In this document: in pieces, positions 39,545 to 48,127 of the stretch
Numbering within the stretch: position 1 is the first letter of the stretch
How the letters are laid out: every line of letters begins with the position of its first letter
Assembly (NCBI GenBank): GCA_947501215.1
Contig: CANMUS010000001.1
Location: 682,001 to 746,000 of the forward strand
DNA length: 64,000 nucleotides
Source of the DNA: an uncultured Erythrobacter sp.
Lineage (GTDB): Bacteria; Pseudomonadota; Alphaproteobacteria; Sphingomonadales; Sphingomonadaceae
Direction: 5' to 3'
Notes under the pieces: generated by a model
What the model was told of the DNA's origin: nothing
The model's input: only the letters and a program-made list of their open reading frames with translations
The model's database searches: none
Translations under genes and position numbers: made by a program

Positions 39545-40369
39545 GTGACCGATCTCCCTCCCCTTCGCGAAGTTATCGCGCGCCATGGCCTCAGCGCATC
39601 GAAAGCCCTGGGGCAGAACTTCCTGTTCGACGAGCAGCTGCTCGACCGCATCGCCGCGATCCCCGGAGAACTCGCAGGCAAGCAGGTGCTCGAAGTCGGC
39701 CCCGGCCCCGGCGGCCTCACGCGCGCTCTGCTGCGTGCCGGCGCTCGCGTCACCGCGATCGAGATGGACACGCGCTGCCTCCCCCCGCTCGCCGAACTGG
39801 GCGAGGCCTTTCCCGGCCAGCTCACCGTCGTGCAGGGTGACGCGCTTAGGATCGACCATGCCGAGCTGATGGGCGGCGAGCCTTTCGCCGTGCTCTCGAA
39901 CCTGCCCTATAATGTCGGCACCGCGCTGTTCGTGCGCTGGCTGGGCGGGCAGGAATGGCCGCCGCTTTGGACCAGCCTGACGCTGATGTTCCAGCAGGAG
40001 GTTGCCCAGCGGATCGCCGCGCAGCCGGGTGGCTCGGCCTATGGGCGGCTGGCAGTGCTCGCGCAGTGGCGCGCGAGCGCAAGGCTGGCGATGAAGGTCC
40101 ACCGCAGCGCCTTCACCCCGCCGCCCAAGGTGATGAGCGCCATCGTCCATGTCGAACCCATTGCCATGCCTGAGGGCGTCAGCGCCCGCCTGCTCGAACG
40201 CCTCACCGAAGCCGCCTTCGGCCAGCGCCGCAAGATGCTCCGGCAGAGTCTCAAAGGCGTGACCGGCGCGGTCGAGGCACTGGAGAGCCTCGGCATGGAC
40301 CCGCAAAGGCGCGCGGAAACGGTGGCGGTCGAGGAGTTTGTGAAACTGGCGCGGGTGTTGGGTGGGTGA
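39545..40369 (+). CDS. rsmA: 16S rRNA (A1518/A1519-N6) dimethyltransferase
   Basis: 274 residues, GTG start behind GGAGG. 'KALGQNFLFDEQLLDRIA' opens; 'LEVGPGPGGLTRALL' is the SAM site; 'VLSNLPYNVGTALF' is the NLPY motif of adenine dimethyltransferases. It dimethylates two adjacent adenines near the 3' end of 16S rRNA. End of the lptD-surA-pdxA-rsmA block. Confidence 0.95.
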   Translation: MTDLPPLREVIARHGLSASKALGQNFLFDEQLLDRIAAIPGELAGKQVLEVGPGPGGLTRALLRAGARVTAIEMDTRCLPPLAELGEAFPGQLTVVQGDALRIDHAELMGGEPFAVLSNLPYNVGTALFVRWLGGQEWPPLWTSLTLMFQQEVAQRIAAQPGGSAYGRLAVLAQWRASARLAMKVHRSAFTPPPKVMSAIVHVEPIAMPEGVSARLLERLTEAAFGQRRKMLRQSLKGVTGAVEALESLGMDPQRRAETVAVEEFVKLARVLGG

Positions 40370-40427
40370 CGGGTGCGACCCTGTGCGGACAATTTGGAAG
40401 CCAGCGAGACCGAGCTCCCATCGTCAT

Positions 40428-40785
40428 CCCAGCGAAAGCTGGGATCGCTGTCCGCCTGGTTTGGGGCCGCTTCATGGGTGGATGGGTCTGTATCATGTCG
40501 AACAAGCGCAACGGTGTGCTCTACATCGGTGTGACATCCGATCTTGCGCTTCGCGTCAGCCAGCATCGCTCCGGAAAAGGTTCGTCTTTTTGTCGCCGGT
40601 GCAGGTTGGACAGGCTTGTCTATGCCGAACAGGATAATGGCATTGCGGCGGCCATCACACGCGAAAAAGCGATGAAGGCGTGAAGGCGCGCGTGGAAAAT
40701 CGAGCTGATCGAACAGGTCAACCCGGACTGGGAAGATCTTTACCAGCAGCTCGCCTGATCGAGAGCGATCCCAGCTTTCGCTGGG
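40428..40785. repeat. Inverted repeat pair flanking the GIY-YIG pseudogene
   Basis: A 22-base sequence at 40428-40449 is repeated exactly, in opposite orientation, at 40764-40785. Each copy contains the short palindrome CCCAGCGAAAGCTGGG, so each can also fold on its own. The pair brackets the GIY-YIG frame closely (25 bases before its start, 6 after its restored end), giving a cassette-like unit of 358 bases. Confidence 0.85.
40474..40758 (+). pseudogene. GIY-YIG nuclease domain protein cut short by one in-frame stop
   Basis: From ATG 40474 the frame encodes 'MGGWVCIMSNKRNGVLYIGV', the GIY-YIG strand pair, then 'LRVSQHRSGKG' with the catalytic Arg and 'ITREKAMKA' with the metal-binding Glu. 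TGA 40681-40683 follows, but the same frame continues 'RRAWKIELIEQVNPDWEDLY' to TGA 40756-40758. Intact relatives read Trp at the stop position (TGG to TGA). About 69 of 94 residues remain, and the conserved tail is lost. The small family of bacterial GIY-YIG proteins has unknown targets. Confidence 0.82.
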
Positions 40786-40832
40786 AAGACGGGATGAGGG
40801 TATTCGCCTCCCACCGCATTTCGGACAACGCC

Positions 40833-42926
40833 TTACCCTGCCTTCTTCCGCCTCCGCCAAGCGTGCAACAGCGGTTCGGTATAGCCGCTCGGCTGTTCCA
40901 CGCCCTTGAAGATCAGGTCCTTCGCCGCGCTGAAGGCCGGGCCGTTCTCGTTTTCGAGCAGCGGTTCGTAGAACGGGTCGCCGGCGTTCTGTGCGTCGAC
41001 CTTCGCGGCCATGCGGCGCAGGCTATCCATGACCTGATCTTCCGAGATCACCCCGTGCAGCAGCCAGTTGGCGATATGCTGCGAGCTGATCCGCAGCGTC
41101 GCGCGGTCTTCCATCAGGCCGACGTCGTTGATGTCGGGCACCTTGGAGCAGCCGACGCCCTGGTCGATCCAGCGAACCACGTAGCCGAGCAGGCCCTGGC
41201 AATTGTTGTCCAGTTCCTCGCGGATTTCCTCGTCGGACCAGTTCACGCCATCGGCCAGCGGGATCGTCAGCAACTCGTCCAGCTTGGCCGCATCGGGCAA
41301 GCCCTTCTGGATCTCGAACACGTCCTCGCGGTGATAGTGGATCGCATGGAGCGTCGCCGCAGTCGGGCTCGGCACCCAGGCGGTGTTGGCCCCGGCGCGC
41401 AGATGTCCGATCTTCTCGATCATCATCTGCCCCATGAGGTCGGGCGCGGCCCACATGCCCTTGCCGATCTGCGCGCGCCCGGCGAGGCCATGCGCCAGGC
41501 CGATGCCGACATTGCGCGCCTCGTAAGCCTTGAGCCAGGCCGAGTTCTTCATCTCGCCCTTGCGCATCATCGGCCCCGCTCGCATCGAGGTATGGATTTC
41601 GTCGCCCGTGCGGTCGAGGAAACCGGTGTTGATGAAGACGATCCGGTCCTTCACCGCGTGGATGCAGGCGGCAAGGTTTGCGCTGGTGCGGCGTTCCTCG
41701 TCCATCACGCCGACCTTGACGGTGTGACGCGGCAGGCCGAGCATATCCTCCACCGCATCGAACAGATCGTTGGTGAAGGCGCATTCTTCCGGGCCGTGCA
41801 TCTTGGGCTTCACGATATAGATCGATCCGCAGCGCGAATTGCCGAACTTGCCGAGACCCTCGACGTCATGCGCACCGATTGCGCCGGTGAGGACGGCGTC
41901 CATGATGCCTTCGGGAATTTCACTGCCGTCCCAGCGCATCGCCGGATTGGTCATCAGGTGCCCGACATTGCGCACGAACATCAGGCTGCGACCGGGCAGC
42001 GTGTGCTCGCCGCCCTCGCCGTCCGTGTAGGTCTTGTCGGCAGCCAGCGTCCGGGTCAGCGTCCGGCCGCCCTTCTCGAAGCTCTCCTCGAGATCGCCGC
42101 GCATGATGCCGAGCCAGTTGCGATAGGCGACCAGCTTGTCCTCGGCATCGACGGCCGCGACCGAATCCTCGCAATCGGCGATCGTGGTCAGCGCAGCTTC
42201 CAGATTGATGTCGGCAATGCCCAGCCGGTCGGTTGTGCCGACCTGGCTGTCGCGATCGACTACGATCTCGACATGCAGGCCGTTGTGCCGGAACAGAGAC
42301 CCCTTGCGGGTTGCACCGACGTGTTGCGATGGATCAGCAAGCTTGAGGTCATCGAGACTTTCAAGCTCCGCCCAGCTTCCGCTCGCCAGCGGCAGGATTT
42401 CGTCGAGCAGCTTGCGCCCTTCCGCAATCACTGCCGCGCCCCGCTCTTCGTCATACCCGCCGGGCTTTGCCGGAGGCGCATCCAGCGCATCGGTGCCGTA
42501 GAACGCATCGTAGAGGCTGCCCCAGCGCGCATTGGCCGCGTTCAGTAGAAAGCGCGCATTGAGGATCGGGACCACCAGCTGCGGCCCGGCCATGGTCGCG
42601 ATCTCGGGATCGACATTCTGCGTGCCGATGGTGAAATCGCCCGGATCCGGCACGAGATAGCCGATCTCCTCCAGGAACGCGCGATAGTCACCGGCGTCGC
42701 GCGGCTGGCCAGCGCGCTCGCCATGCCATGCGTCGATCTTCGCCTGCAGATCTTCGCGCTTCGCCAGCAGCGCGGCATTGCGCGGCGCGAACTCACCCAG
42801 CAGTTTCGCGAACCCCTGCCAGAACCCGTCCACATCACGCCCCAGCGGCTGGAGCACGTCGGTTTCGATGAAGATAGCCAGCTGCGGATCGACCTCGATC
42901 CCGGCGCGCGTCACATAATCGGTCAT
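40833..42926 (-). CDS. glcB: Malate synthase G
   Basis: 697 residues (E. coli GlcB 723). '[17 protein letters not shown]', '[15 protein letters not shown]', '[17 protein letters not shown]' and '[18 protein letters not shown]' are characteristic malate synthase G segments. It condenses glyoxylate and acetyl-CoA to malate. ATG 42926 follows AAGAGGAG. No isocitrate lyase gene is nearby. It is divergent from the M20 hydrolase gene with 141 bases between. Confidence 0.96.
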   Translation of the reverse strand: MTDYVTRAGIEVDPQLAIFIETDVLQPLGRDVDGFWQGFAKLLGEFAPRNAALLAKREDLQAKIDAWHGERAGQPRDAGDYRAFLEEIGYLVPDPGDFTIGTQNVDPEIATMAGPQLVVPILNARFLLNAANARWGSLYDAFYGTDALDAPPAKPGGYDEERGAAVIAEGRKLLDEILPLASGSWAELESLDDLKLADPSQHVGATRKGSLFRHNGLHVEIVVDRDSQVGTTDRLGIADINLEAALTTIADCEDSVAAVDAEDKLVAYRNWLGIMRGDLEESFEKGGRTLTRTLAADKTYTDGEGGEHTLPGRSLMFVRNVGHLMTNPAMRWDGSEIPEGIMDAVLTGAIGAHDVEGLGKFGNSRCGSIYIVKPKMHGPEECAFTNDLFDAVEDMLGLPRHTVKVGVMDEERRTSANLAACIHAVKDRIVFINTGFLDRTGDEIHTSMRAGPMMRKGEMKNSAWLKAYEARNVGIGLAHGLAGRAQIGKGMWAAPDLMGQMMIEKIGHLRAGANTAWVPSPTAATLHAIHYHREDVFEIQKGLPDAAKLDELLTIPLADGVNWSDEEIREELDNNCQGLLGYVVRWIDQGVGCSKVPDINDVGLMEDRATLRISSQHIANWLLHGVISEDQVMDSLRRMAAKVDAQNAGDPFYEPLLENENGPAFSAAKDLIFKGVEQPSGYTEPLLHAWRRRKKAG

Positions 42927-43067
42927 GAAACTCCTCTTGGGATATGCGAATGGCAATGTCGGACCCGGGGAGGAGTTCGCCCCACTTACCAAGCATCCAC
43001 CGCTTTGCAAGGCCGCCGGGGGCGCAGGGGTGGACTTGGAGCGTGTCATCACTAGAGACGGTTGCCG

Positions 43068-44276
43068 ATGAAACCGGACGCAGCCCCTCAAGCCTTCCTC
43101 GATGCCGTCGATGCCGACACCATGCTGCGCGAGGTGCAGGACTGGGCGGCAATCAACACCGGCACCGGCAATCTGGACGGGCTGGCCACAATGGCGAGTA
43201 AGCTTGCCGATGCATTCAGTCAGCTTCCCGGCGAGGTCGAGCTGGTGGACCCGGCGACCGTCGCCGCAATCTCCGCCGAAGGGCGCGAATTCGCGAAGCC
43301 GCATGGCCGGCACATGGTCCTGCGGGTGCGCCCCGAAGCTGAGCGGCGCTTCGTGCTCACCGGGCACATGGATACCGTCTTCCCGGCCGATCACCCGTTC
43401 CAGGGCGTCAGCTGGCTCGACGACGAGACGATCAACGGCCCCGGTACCGCCGACATGAAGGGCGGCCTAGACGTCATCCTCCATGCGCTGAAACTTTTCG
43501 AGACGACAGAGGGCGCATCGCGCGTCGGCTATGATGTGATGATCAATTCGGACGAGGAAACGGGCAGCCTCGCCAGCCGCGGCCTGATCGAGGAGCTGGC
43601 GCGCGGCAAATACGCCGCGCTGACGTACGAGCCCTCCGCCCTGCCCGACGGTACGCTGGCCCATGCGCGCGGCGGCACGGGCAATTACTCGATTACGATC
43701 ACCGGCAAGAGCGCGCATGCGGGCCGCAATCCGCAGGACGGGCGCAACGCCGTAGTCGCGGCGAGCGATCTGGTGCTGCGCGTCAAGGCGCTCGAGGCCG
43801 AGGACATCACCGTCAATCCGGCCAAGATCGAGGGCGGTGCCGCGAACAATGTCGTGCCCGACCTCGCTATCCTGCGCTTCAACATCCGCCCCAAATCGAC
43901 CGACGCGATGGAGCGCTTCGACGGCGAGCTGAATGCGATCCTGCGTCTTATCGAAGCCGAGCACGAAGTCGGCGTCCATCGCCACGGCGGCGTCACCCGG
44001 CCGCCCAAGCCGGTAGATGCAAAGGCGCAGCGCCTGTTCGACCTCGTGAAGAACTGCGGTGCGCAGCTGGGCCAGCAGATCGGCTGGAAGAGCACCGGCG
44101 GCGTCTGTGACGGCAACAATATTGCCGCCACCGGAGTGCCGGTGGTCGACACAATGGGTGTGCGCGGGGGCGCGATCCATTCGCCCAACGAGTTCATGAT
44201 CGTGCCGTCCCTGCGCGAACGCGCCGCCCTGTCGGCGCTGGTGCTGACCAGGCTTTCCACCGGAGATCCCCTGTGA
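43068..44276 (+). CDS. M20-family metallohydrolase (carboxypeptidase G2-like), linked to arginine catabolism
   Basis: 402 residues. Metal ligands and catalysis are in '[10 protein letters not shown]' (His, Asp), 'PGTADMKGG' (bridging Asp), 'SDEETGS' (catalytic and ligand Glu) and C-terminal 'GAIHSPNEF' (His). The closest known style is carboxypeptidase G2, which releases glutamate from N-acyl or folyl conjugates. It lies directly before astA, overlapping it by four bases (GTGA). The AST pathway needs a succinylglutamate desuccinylase, normally AstE (M14), which is not here; this enzyme could fill that step (inference). ATG 43068 is used; TTG 43062 is possible. Confidence 0.83.
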   Translation: MKPDAAPQAFLDAVDADTMLREVQDWAAINTGTGNLDGLATMASKLADAFSQLPGEVELVDPATVAAISAEGREFAKPHGRHMVLRVRPEAERRFVLTGHMDTVFPADHPFQGVSWLDDETINGPGTADMKGGLDVILHALKLFETTEGASRVGYDVMINSDEETGSLASRGLIEELARGKYAALTYEPSALPDGTLAHARGGTGNYSITITGKSAHAGRNPQDGRNAVVAASDLVLRVKALEAEDITVNPAKIEGGAANNVVPDLAILRFNIRPKSTDAMERFDGELNAILRLIEAEHEVGVHRHGGVTRPPKPVDAKAQRLFDLVKNCGAQLGQQIGWKSTGGVCDGNNIAATGVPVVDTMGVRGGAIHSPNEFMIVPSLRERAALSALVLTRLSTGDPL

Positions 44277-45289
44277 CCTTTCGCTTGCGCGCCGCGCAGA
44301 TCGGCGACCTCGAGCATCTTTACGAGATGGCCAAGCTGACGGGTGGCGGCTTCACCAATTTGCCCGCGGATCGTGCCGCGCTGACCAGAAAGCTGGAGCG
44401 CGCCGAAGAGGCCTTCGCTCGCACCGAAGACACGCTAGGCGACGACGTGTTCACGTTGGTGCTGGAGAATAGCGAGAACGGTCAGGTGCGCGGCACCTGC
44501 CAGCTGTTCACGCAGGTCGGCCAGCAGTGGCCCTTCTACTCCTATCGCCTGACCACGCTGACCCAGCACAGCCAGGAACTCGACCGCACGGTGCGCGCCG
44601 AATTGCTCAGCCTCGTCACCGATCTCGAAGGGTCGAGCGAGGTGGGTGGGCTGTTCCTGCATCCGGGCGAACGCGCAGGCGGGCTCGGCTTGCTGCTCGC
44701 GCGCAGCCGCTACCTGTTCATCGCCATGCACCGTGCTCGCTTTGCCGACCGGATCCTTGCCGAACTGCGCGGCGTGATCGACGATCGCGGCGGCTCGCCC
44801 TTCTGGGACGGGGTCGCAGGGCGCTTTTTCGGCATGACCTTCCAGGAAGCGGACTATTTCAACGCCATCAACGGCAACCAGTTCATTGCCGATCTGATGC
44901 CGAAACACCCGGTCTATGTCGCCATGCTCAACGGCGAGGCGCGCAAGGTGATCGGCGTGCCGCACCCTAGCGGACGCGCGGCGATGCGGATGCTGGAGAA
45001 CGAGAATTTCGCCTACGAAGGCTATGTCGATATTTTCGACGGCGGACCCACGATGACCACACGGACGGACAGCGTGAAAAGCATCGCCGAAGCGGCGGAG
45101 TTGACACTTTCCGCCACCGATCTCGACGATGGCGAGCGCGCGCTGGTCGCCACCGGCAAGCTCGGCGAATTCCGCAGCGCCTACGGAGTGCGACATATCG
45201 GGGACGACGGGACGATCGCGATCGATGCCGAGTGCGCCGGAGTCTTGGGAGTGGCCAAGGGCGACACGGTGTGGAGCGTCGCGCGGTGA
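44273..45289 (+). CDS. astA: Arginine N-succinyltransferase
   Basis: 338 residues, GTG start overlapping the upstream stop. 'FRLRAAQIGDLEHLYEMAKL', 'EVGGLFLHPGERAGGLGLLL' and 'FWDGVAGRFFGMTFQEADY' are AstA signatures in a GNAT-type fold. It succinylates arginine from succinyl-CoA, the first step of the AST route to glutamate and succinate. It overlaps astB by four bases (GTGA). Confidence 0.94.
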   Translation: MTFRLRAAQIGDLEHLYEMAKLTGGGFTNLPADRAALTRKLERAEEAFARTEDTLGDDVFTLVLENSENGQVRGTCQLFTQVGQQWPFYSYRLTTLTQHSQELDRTVRAELLSLVTDLEGSSEVGGLFLHPGERAGGLGLLLARSRYLFIAMHRARFADRILAELRGVIDDRGGSPFWDGVAGRFFGMTFQEADYFNAINGNQFIADLMPKHPVYVAMLNGEARKVIGVPHPSGRAAMRMLENENFAYEGYVDIFDGGPTMTTRTDSVKSIAEAAELTLSATDLDDGERALVATGKLGEFRSAYGVRHIGDDGTIAIDAECAGVLGVAKGDTVWSVAR

Positions 45290-46563
45290 GCAAGCTCGTC
45301 GAGATCAATTTCGACGGCATCGTCGGCCCGTCGCACAATTACGCCGGCCTCAGCCTCGGCAACATCGCCAGCGCGAGCCACAAGGGCGATCCTTCCTACC
45401 CGCGTGCCGCGGCGCTCCAGGGTATCGCGAAGATGCGCGGGAATATGGAGCGCGGGCTGGCGCAGGGCTATCTGCTGCCCCTCCCGCGGCCGAACTTTTC
45501 GCTGCTTGAGCGGCTTGGCGTCAATGAGGGCAACGACCGCGCCTTGCGCGCTGCCGCATGGTCCGCGAGTTCCATGTGGACGGCCAATGCCGCAACCGTC
45601 AGCCCCGCGCCGGACACTGCGGACGGGCGCTGCCATCTGACGCCCGCCAACCTCGTGACGATGCTCCATCGCGGGCAGGAATGGCGCGATACGCAGGCGC
45701 AGCTGAAAATTGCCTTCGGCAACCGCGACTACTTCGCCGTCCACGATGCCGTCCCGCCCAGCTTCGGCGACGAAGGCGCGGCCAACCACATGCGGTTTTG
45801 CGAAGGCCACGGCAGCAAGGGCGTCGAGGTCTTCGTCTATGGAAGACCGGGTGGTCGCTTCCCCGCACGCCAGCACGAACAGGCCAGCCGTGCGGTCGCT
45901 CGCCTTCACGGCCTCGATCCCGAGGCCTGCGTTTTCATCGAACAGAATCCCGAAGCGATCGAGGCGGGCGCGTTCCACAATGACGTAGTCGCCGTGGCAA
46001 ACGAGCGGGTGCTGTTCACGCATGAGCGCGCCTTTGCCGACCGGGAGGGTGCGTATGACGCGATCCGCGCGGCGTTTCCCGCGCTCGAGGTGGTCGAGGT
46101 GCCGGAGAGCGCAGTCAGCCTCGCCGAGGCGATCAAGACCTATCTGTTCAACGCGCAATTGCTCACTCTCCCGTCCGGCGATCCCGGATCGGGGTCCGGG
46201 ACGGGAATGGCGCTGGTCGTGCCGAGCGAGTGCCAGGAAAGCGCCGCCGTGTGGAGCTGGTGCGAGCATATGCTTGCCGGCAATGGGCCGATCCGTAAGG
46301 TCATCCCCGTCGATGTCCGCCAGTCGATGGCGAATGGCGGTGGCCCTGCCTGCCTGCGCCTGCGCGTCGTCGCCGACCCCGCCACGGTAGACGGCCGCTT
46401 CCTGCTCGACGAGCAGCGGGCGGAGCGGATCGAATCTGTTATCGCCCAGACCTGGCCCGAGCAGATCGATCCGGCCGATATCGGCAACGAAGCTCTGGCC
46501 AAGACAGTGATCGAAGCGCGCGAGGCTTTGCTGGCCGTCCTGTCGCTGGACGAACTGGCATAA
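45286..46563 (+). CDS. astB: N-succinylarginine dihydrolase
   Basis: 425 residues. 'EINFDGIVGPSHNYAGLS' at the N-terminus, 'FHNDVVAVANERVLFTHE' and 'MANGGGPACLRLRVV' are AstB segments holding the His and Cys of its guanidine-hydrolysing active site. It yields N-succinylornithine, two ammonia and CO2. GTG 45286 overlaps the end of astA. The astC, astD and astE genes are not in the window. Confidence 0.95.
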   Translation: MSKLVEINFDGIVGPSHNYAGLSLGNIASASHKGDPSYPRAAALQGIAKMRGNMERGLAQGYLLPLPRPNFSLLERLGVNEGNDRALRAAAWSASSMWTANAATVSPAPDTADGRCHLTPANLVTMLHRGQEWRDTQAQLKIAFGNRDYFAVHDAVPPSFGDEGAANHMRFCEGHGSKGVEVFVYGRPGGRFPARQHEQASRAVARLHGLDPEACVFIEQNPEAIEAGAFHNDVVAVANERVLFTHERAFADREGAYDAIRAAFPALEVVEVPESAVSLAEAIKTYLFNAQLLTLPSGDPGSGSGTGMALVVPSECQESAAVWSWCEHMLAGNGPIRKVIPVDVRQSMANGGGPACLRLRVVADPATVDGRFLLDEQRAERIESVIAQTWPEQIDPADIGNEALAKTVIEAREALLAVLSLDELA

Positions 46564-46656
46564 CTCACGGATTTAGGTGGTTAACGCGCTGGACTGCGCG
46601 TCGGCAGCGCTTACACTCGGCGATGAGTTAACCATTCGATCGGCGGAACCGCGCGC

Positions 46657-46673
46657 TTGGCACGGGGTTTGCA
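46657..46673 (+). promoter_or_regulatory. Sigma-54 promoter of the small membrane protein gene
   Basis: TTGGCACG-GGGT-TTGCA: the -24 GG (46659-46660) and -12 GC (46671-46672) are separated by exactly ten bases, and all consensus positions of TGGCACG-N4-TTGCW match. Transcription should start near 46684, just before the Shine-Dalgarno AAGGAG at 46691-46696. Confidence 0.82.
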
Positions 46674-46707
46674 CGGTGAAGGGTTAAGAAAAGGAGACCG
46701 CAAAAGC

Positions 46708-46953
46708 GTGCTGACCAAGGTGAAACGGCTATTCGTGATCAAGACGCGCTTCGAAGCGTATCTGATCATCTTCGCCCTCGCCCTGGGCGCAATGACCCGC
46801 GGCGCGCACTACACGGTCGAGTACCCCGGTGTCGGCGGCTACCTGCTGTTCGCCGCAACCGCGGGCGCGGTGTTCCTCGGCGGAGCGAAAATCCTCGACG
46901 CGATCCGGTACGAGCGCGAAGCGGCGGCAACCTCTCAGGACAGCGAAGGCTGA
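46708..46953 (+). CDS. Small two-helix membrane protein driven by sigma-54
   Basis: 81 residues from GTG 46708. AAGGAG lies 11 bases upstream. The basic start 'VLTKVKRLFVIKTRFEA' looks like a cytoplasmic membrane-surface segment, followed by helix 1 ('YLIIFALALGAMT'), a loop, helix 2 ('GGYLLFAATAGAVFLGGAKI') and an acidic tail. No family is recognised. The near-perfect sigma-54 promoter directly upstream shows tightly controlled, activator-dependent expression. A hairpin terminator follows, so it is monocistronic. Confidence 0.72.
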   Translation: MLTKVKRLFVIKTRFEAYLIIFALALGAMTRGAHYTVEYPGVGGYLLFAATAGAVFLGGAKILDAIRYEREAAATSQDSEG

Positions 46954-46975
46954 TTCCAGATAATATCGTAGAAGA

Positions 46976-47100
46976 AGGTGGGGGTTTCTGTTGCTAGCTA
47001 CCCCAATTTTTCGCTCTTAAGGAGAGGACCGTCGCGCTTGGGGTGGCGCAGCGCCTTCAATCTTGAGAATAGGTGGGGGTTTCTGTTGCTAGCTACCCCC
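46976..47100. repeat. 29-base direct repeat pair next to ssrA
   Basis: An identical 29-base sequence occurs at 46976-47004 and 47071-47099, 95 bases apart in the same orientation. Each contains a hairpin: GGGGGT with ACCCC(C). The first is followed by AATTTTT and serves as a terminator; the second abuts the 3' end of the tmRNA coding piece on the other strand. The spacing is not a multiple of three and there is no coding frame, so it is not a coding repeat. Two copies do not make a CRISPR array. Confidence 0.8.
46981..47011 (+). terminator. Terminator of the sigma-54-driven small gene
   Basis: GGGGT at 46981-46985 pairs with ACCCC at 47000-47004, followed by AATTTTT (47005-47011). It is formed by the first direct-repeat copy. 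Confidence 0.65.
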
Positions 47101-47413
47101 GGAGCCCCGGAATCCGCTTCTGTTGCCCGGTGGGTCCGACCGCGCTTTAGCTTTGTAAGATCAGGGCGTTAGCCCGTCAGATTACGCAGCGAGAGCGAGT
47201 GCTTCGTTATCGTTGGCACTTGTGTGTTGTGAACAGTTTCACGGGATACTCAGCCCGGGCGAAAACACCGTCTTTCAGCACACGTCGATCCTGGTTCGGC
47301 CCCGTCAGAAACCGCGAAACCCGCGGGTTGTGGTGGAGCCGCCGGGTACTGCCCCCGGGTCCGTTGTACCTATTGCACGGCGCAATTTATCGCCATAGCC
47401 GGTCGGAACCGGC
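47100..47413 (-). ncRNA. ssrA: Circularly permuted two-piece tmRNA
   Basis: Minus strand, permuted order. The acceptor piece (about 47413-47331) ends in CGGCTCCACCA. A 27-base spacer (47330-47304) follows, then the coding piece starts with GGGGCCG at 47303. GGGGCCG and CGGCTCC form a seven-pair acceptor stem with a G3-U70 wobble, the alanine identity element. The tag frame (47217-47182) encodes ANDNEALALAA and stop TAA, the sphingomonad tag; it is followed by a GGGC-TAAC-GCCC hairpin. tmRNA rescues stalled ribosomes with SmpB. The 3' limit near 47100 and the 5' limit are estimated from sizes of known two-piece forms. Confidence 0.92.
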
Positions 47414-47420
47414 GAGGTTC

Positions 47421-47448
47421 TATATAGAGCGTCGCAGCTTAATGTGAA
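47421..47448 (-). promoter_or_regulatory. Candidate ssrA promoter
   Basis: On the minus strand TTCACA (47448-47443) and TATATA (47426-47421) are spaced 16 bases, placing the start near 47414, which fits the expected 5' end of the acceptor piece. Confidence 0.55.
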
Positions 47449-47469
47449 GTGAGTGAGGATTTTTGTGGC

Positions 47470-47499
47470 GTGCGTGAAGCGCATTCGCGCTTCACGCAC
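47470..47499. other. Perfect 13-pair hairpin between ssrA and mscL
   Basis: Arms 47470-47482 and 47487-47499 pair without mismatch around a loop ATTC. It lies 14 bases after the mscL stop and about 22 bases upstream of the ssrA -35. Neither side has a T-run in the right direction, so a terminator role for mscL is only possible. Confidence 0.7.
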
Positions 47500-47513
47500 C
47501 TAACCAAAATCCA

Positions 47514-47999
47514 CTACCCCATCGGACCGTTCTTCGGCGCACCCGGCGCGCCGCTCTTCAGCGCGTCGCGGATTTCCTGCAGCAATTCGATCTCGGTCGG
47601 TCCGGCCGGTGCCTCTTCCTTCTTCTCTTCAAATTCCGCCATCACTTTCTTGGCATAGCGGACCAGAAGGAAAATGATGAAGGCCAAGATCAGGAAGTTG
47701 ATGATCGCCGTGACAAAGGCACCATAGCCGATCATCGCAGCACCGGCCTCCTTGAGTTCGGCATAGCTGGCAGTCGATCCTTGATAGCCTTCCGGCGTAC
47801 TCAAAAGGATGAAATAATTGGAGAAATCCGCGCCACCGAAAATCGCGCCCACGAGTGGCATGATGACATCGTCCGTCAGCGACGTGACGATCGTGCCAAA
47901 CGCTCCCGCGATGATGACGGCCACCGCGAGGTCGATGACGTTGCCCTTGGCGACGAATTCCTTGAAATCTTTCAGCACGCGAAACCCCTTCTTAACCAT
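47514..47999 (-). CDS. mscL: Large-conductance mechanosensitive channel
   Basis: 161 residues from ATG 47999, or 154 from GTG 47978, which begins 'LKDFKEFVAKGNVIDLAVAV', closer to the canonical MscL start and has AAGGGG upstream. The first membrane helix with the pore-lining segment and the second ('FVTAIINFLILAFIIFLLV') are clear, as is the C-terminal helical bundle. The homopentamer opens in response to sudden osmotic down-shock. Confidence 0.93.
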   Translation of the reverse strand: MVKKGFRVLKDFKEFVAKGNVIDLAVAVIIAGAFGTIVTSLTDDVIMPLVGAIFGGADFSNYFILLSTPEGYQGSTASYAELKEAGAAMIGYGAFVTAIINFLILAFIIFLLVRYAKKVMAEFEEKKEEAPAGPTEIELLQEIRDALKSGAPGAPKNGPMG

Positions 48000-48127
48000 C
48001 CGACCCCGCGCTCTCCCTGCCACGCAGCGATTTTCCCGACAAGTGCCAGTTAATCTTGATCGCCGCGACAGGCGTGCTATCTTGATAAGACACTTACATT
48101 CGTCGTTCCCACACAAGGACACCAGCC

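Noticed and set aside
46976..47100. The 29-base repeats as a CRISPR array
   Set aside because: Only two copies, 66 bases between, no leader and no cas genes; each forms a terminator-like hairpin.
46978..47172. A 64-codon plus-strand frame through the direct repeats and ssrA end
   Set aside because: It covers structured RNA and repeat copies lying in different frames; no ribosome site fits.
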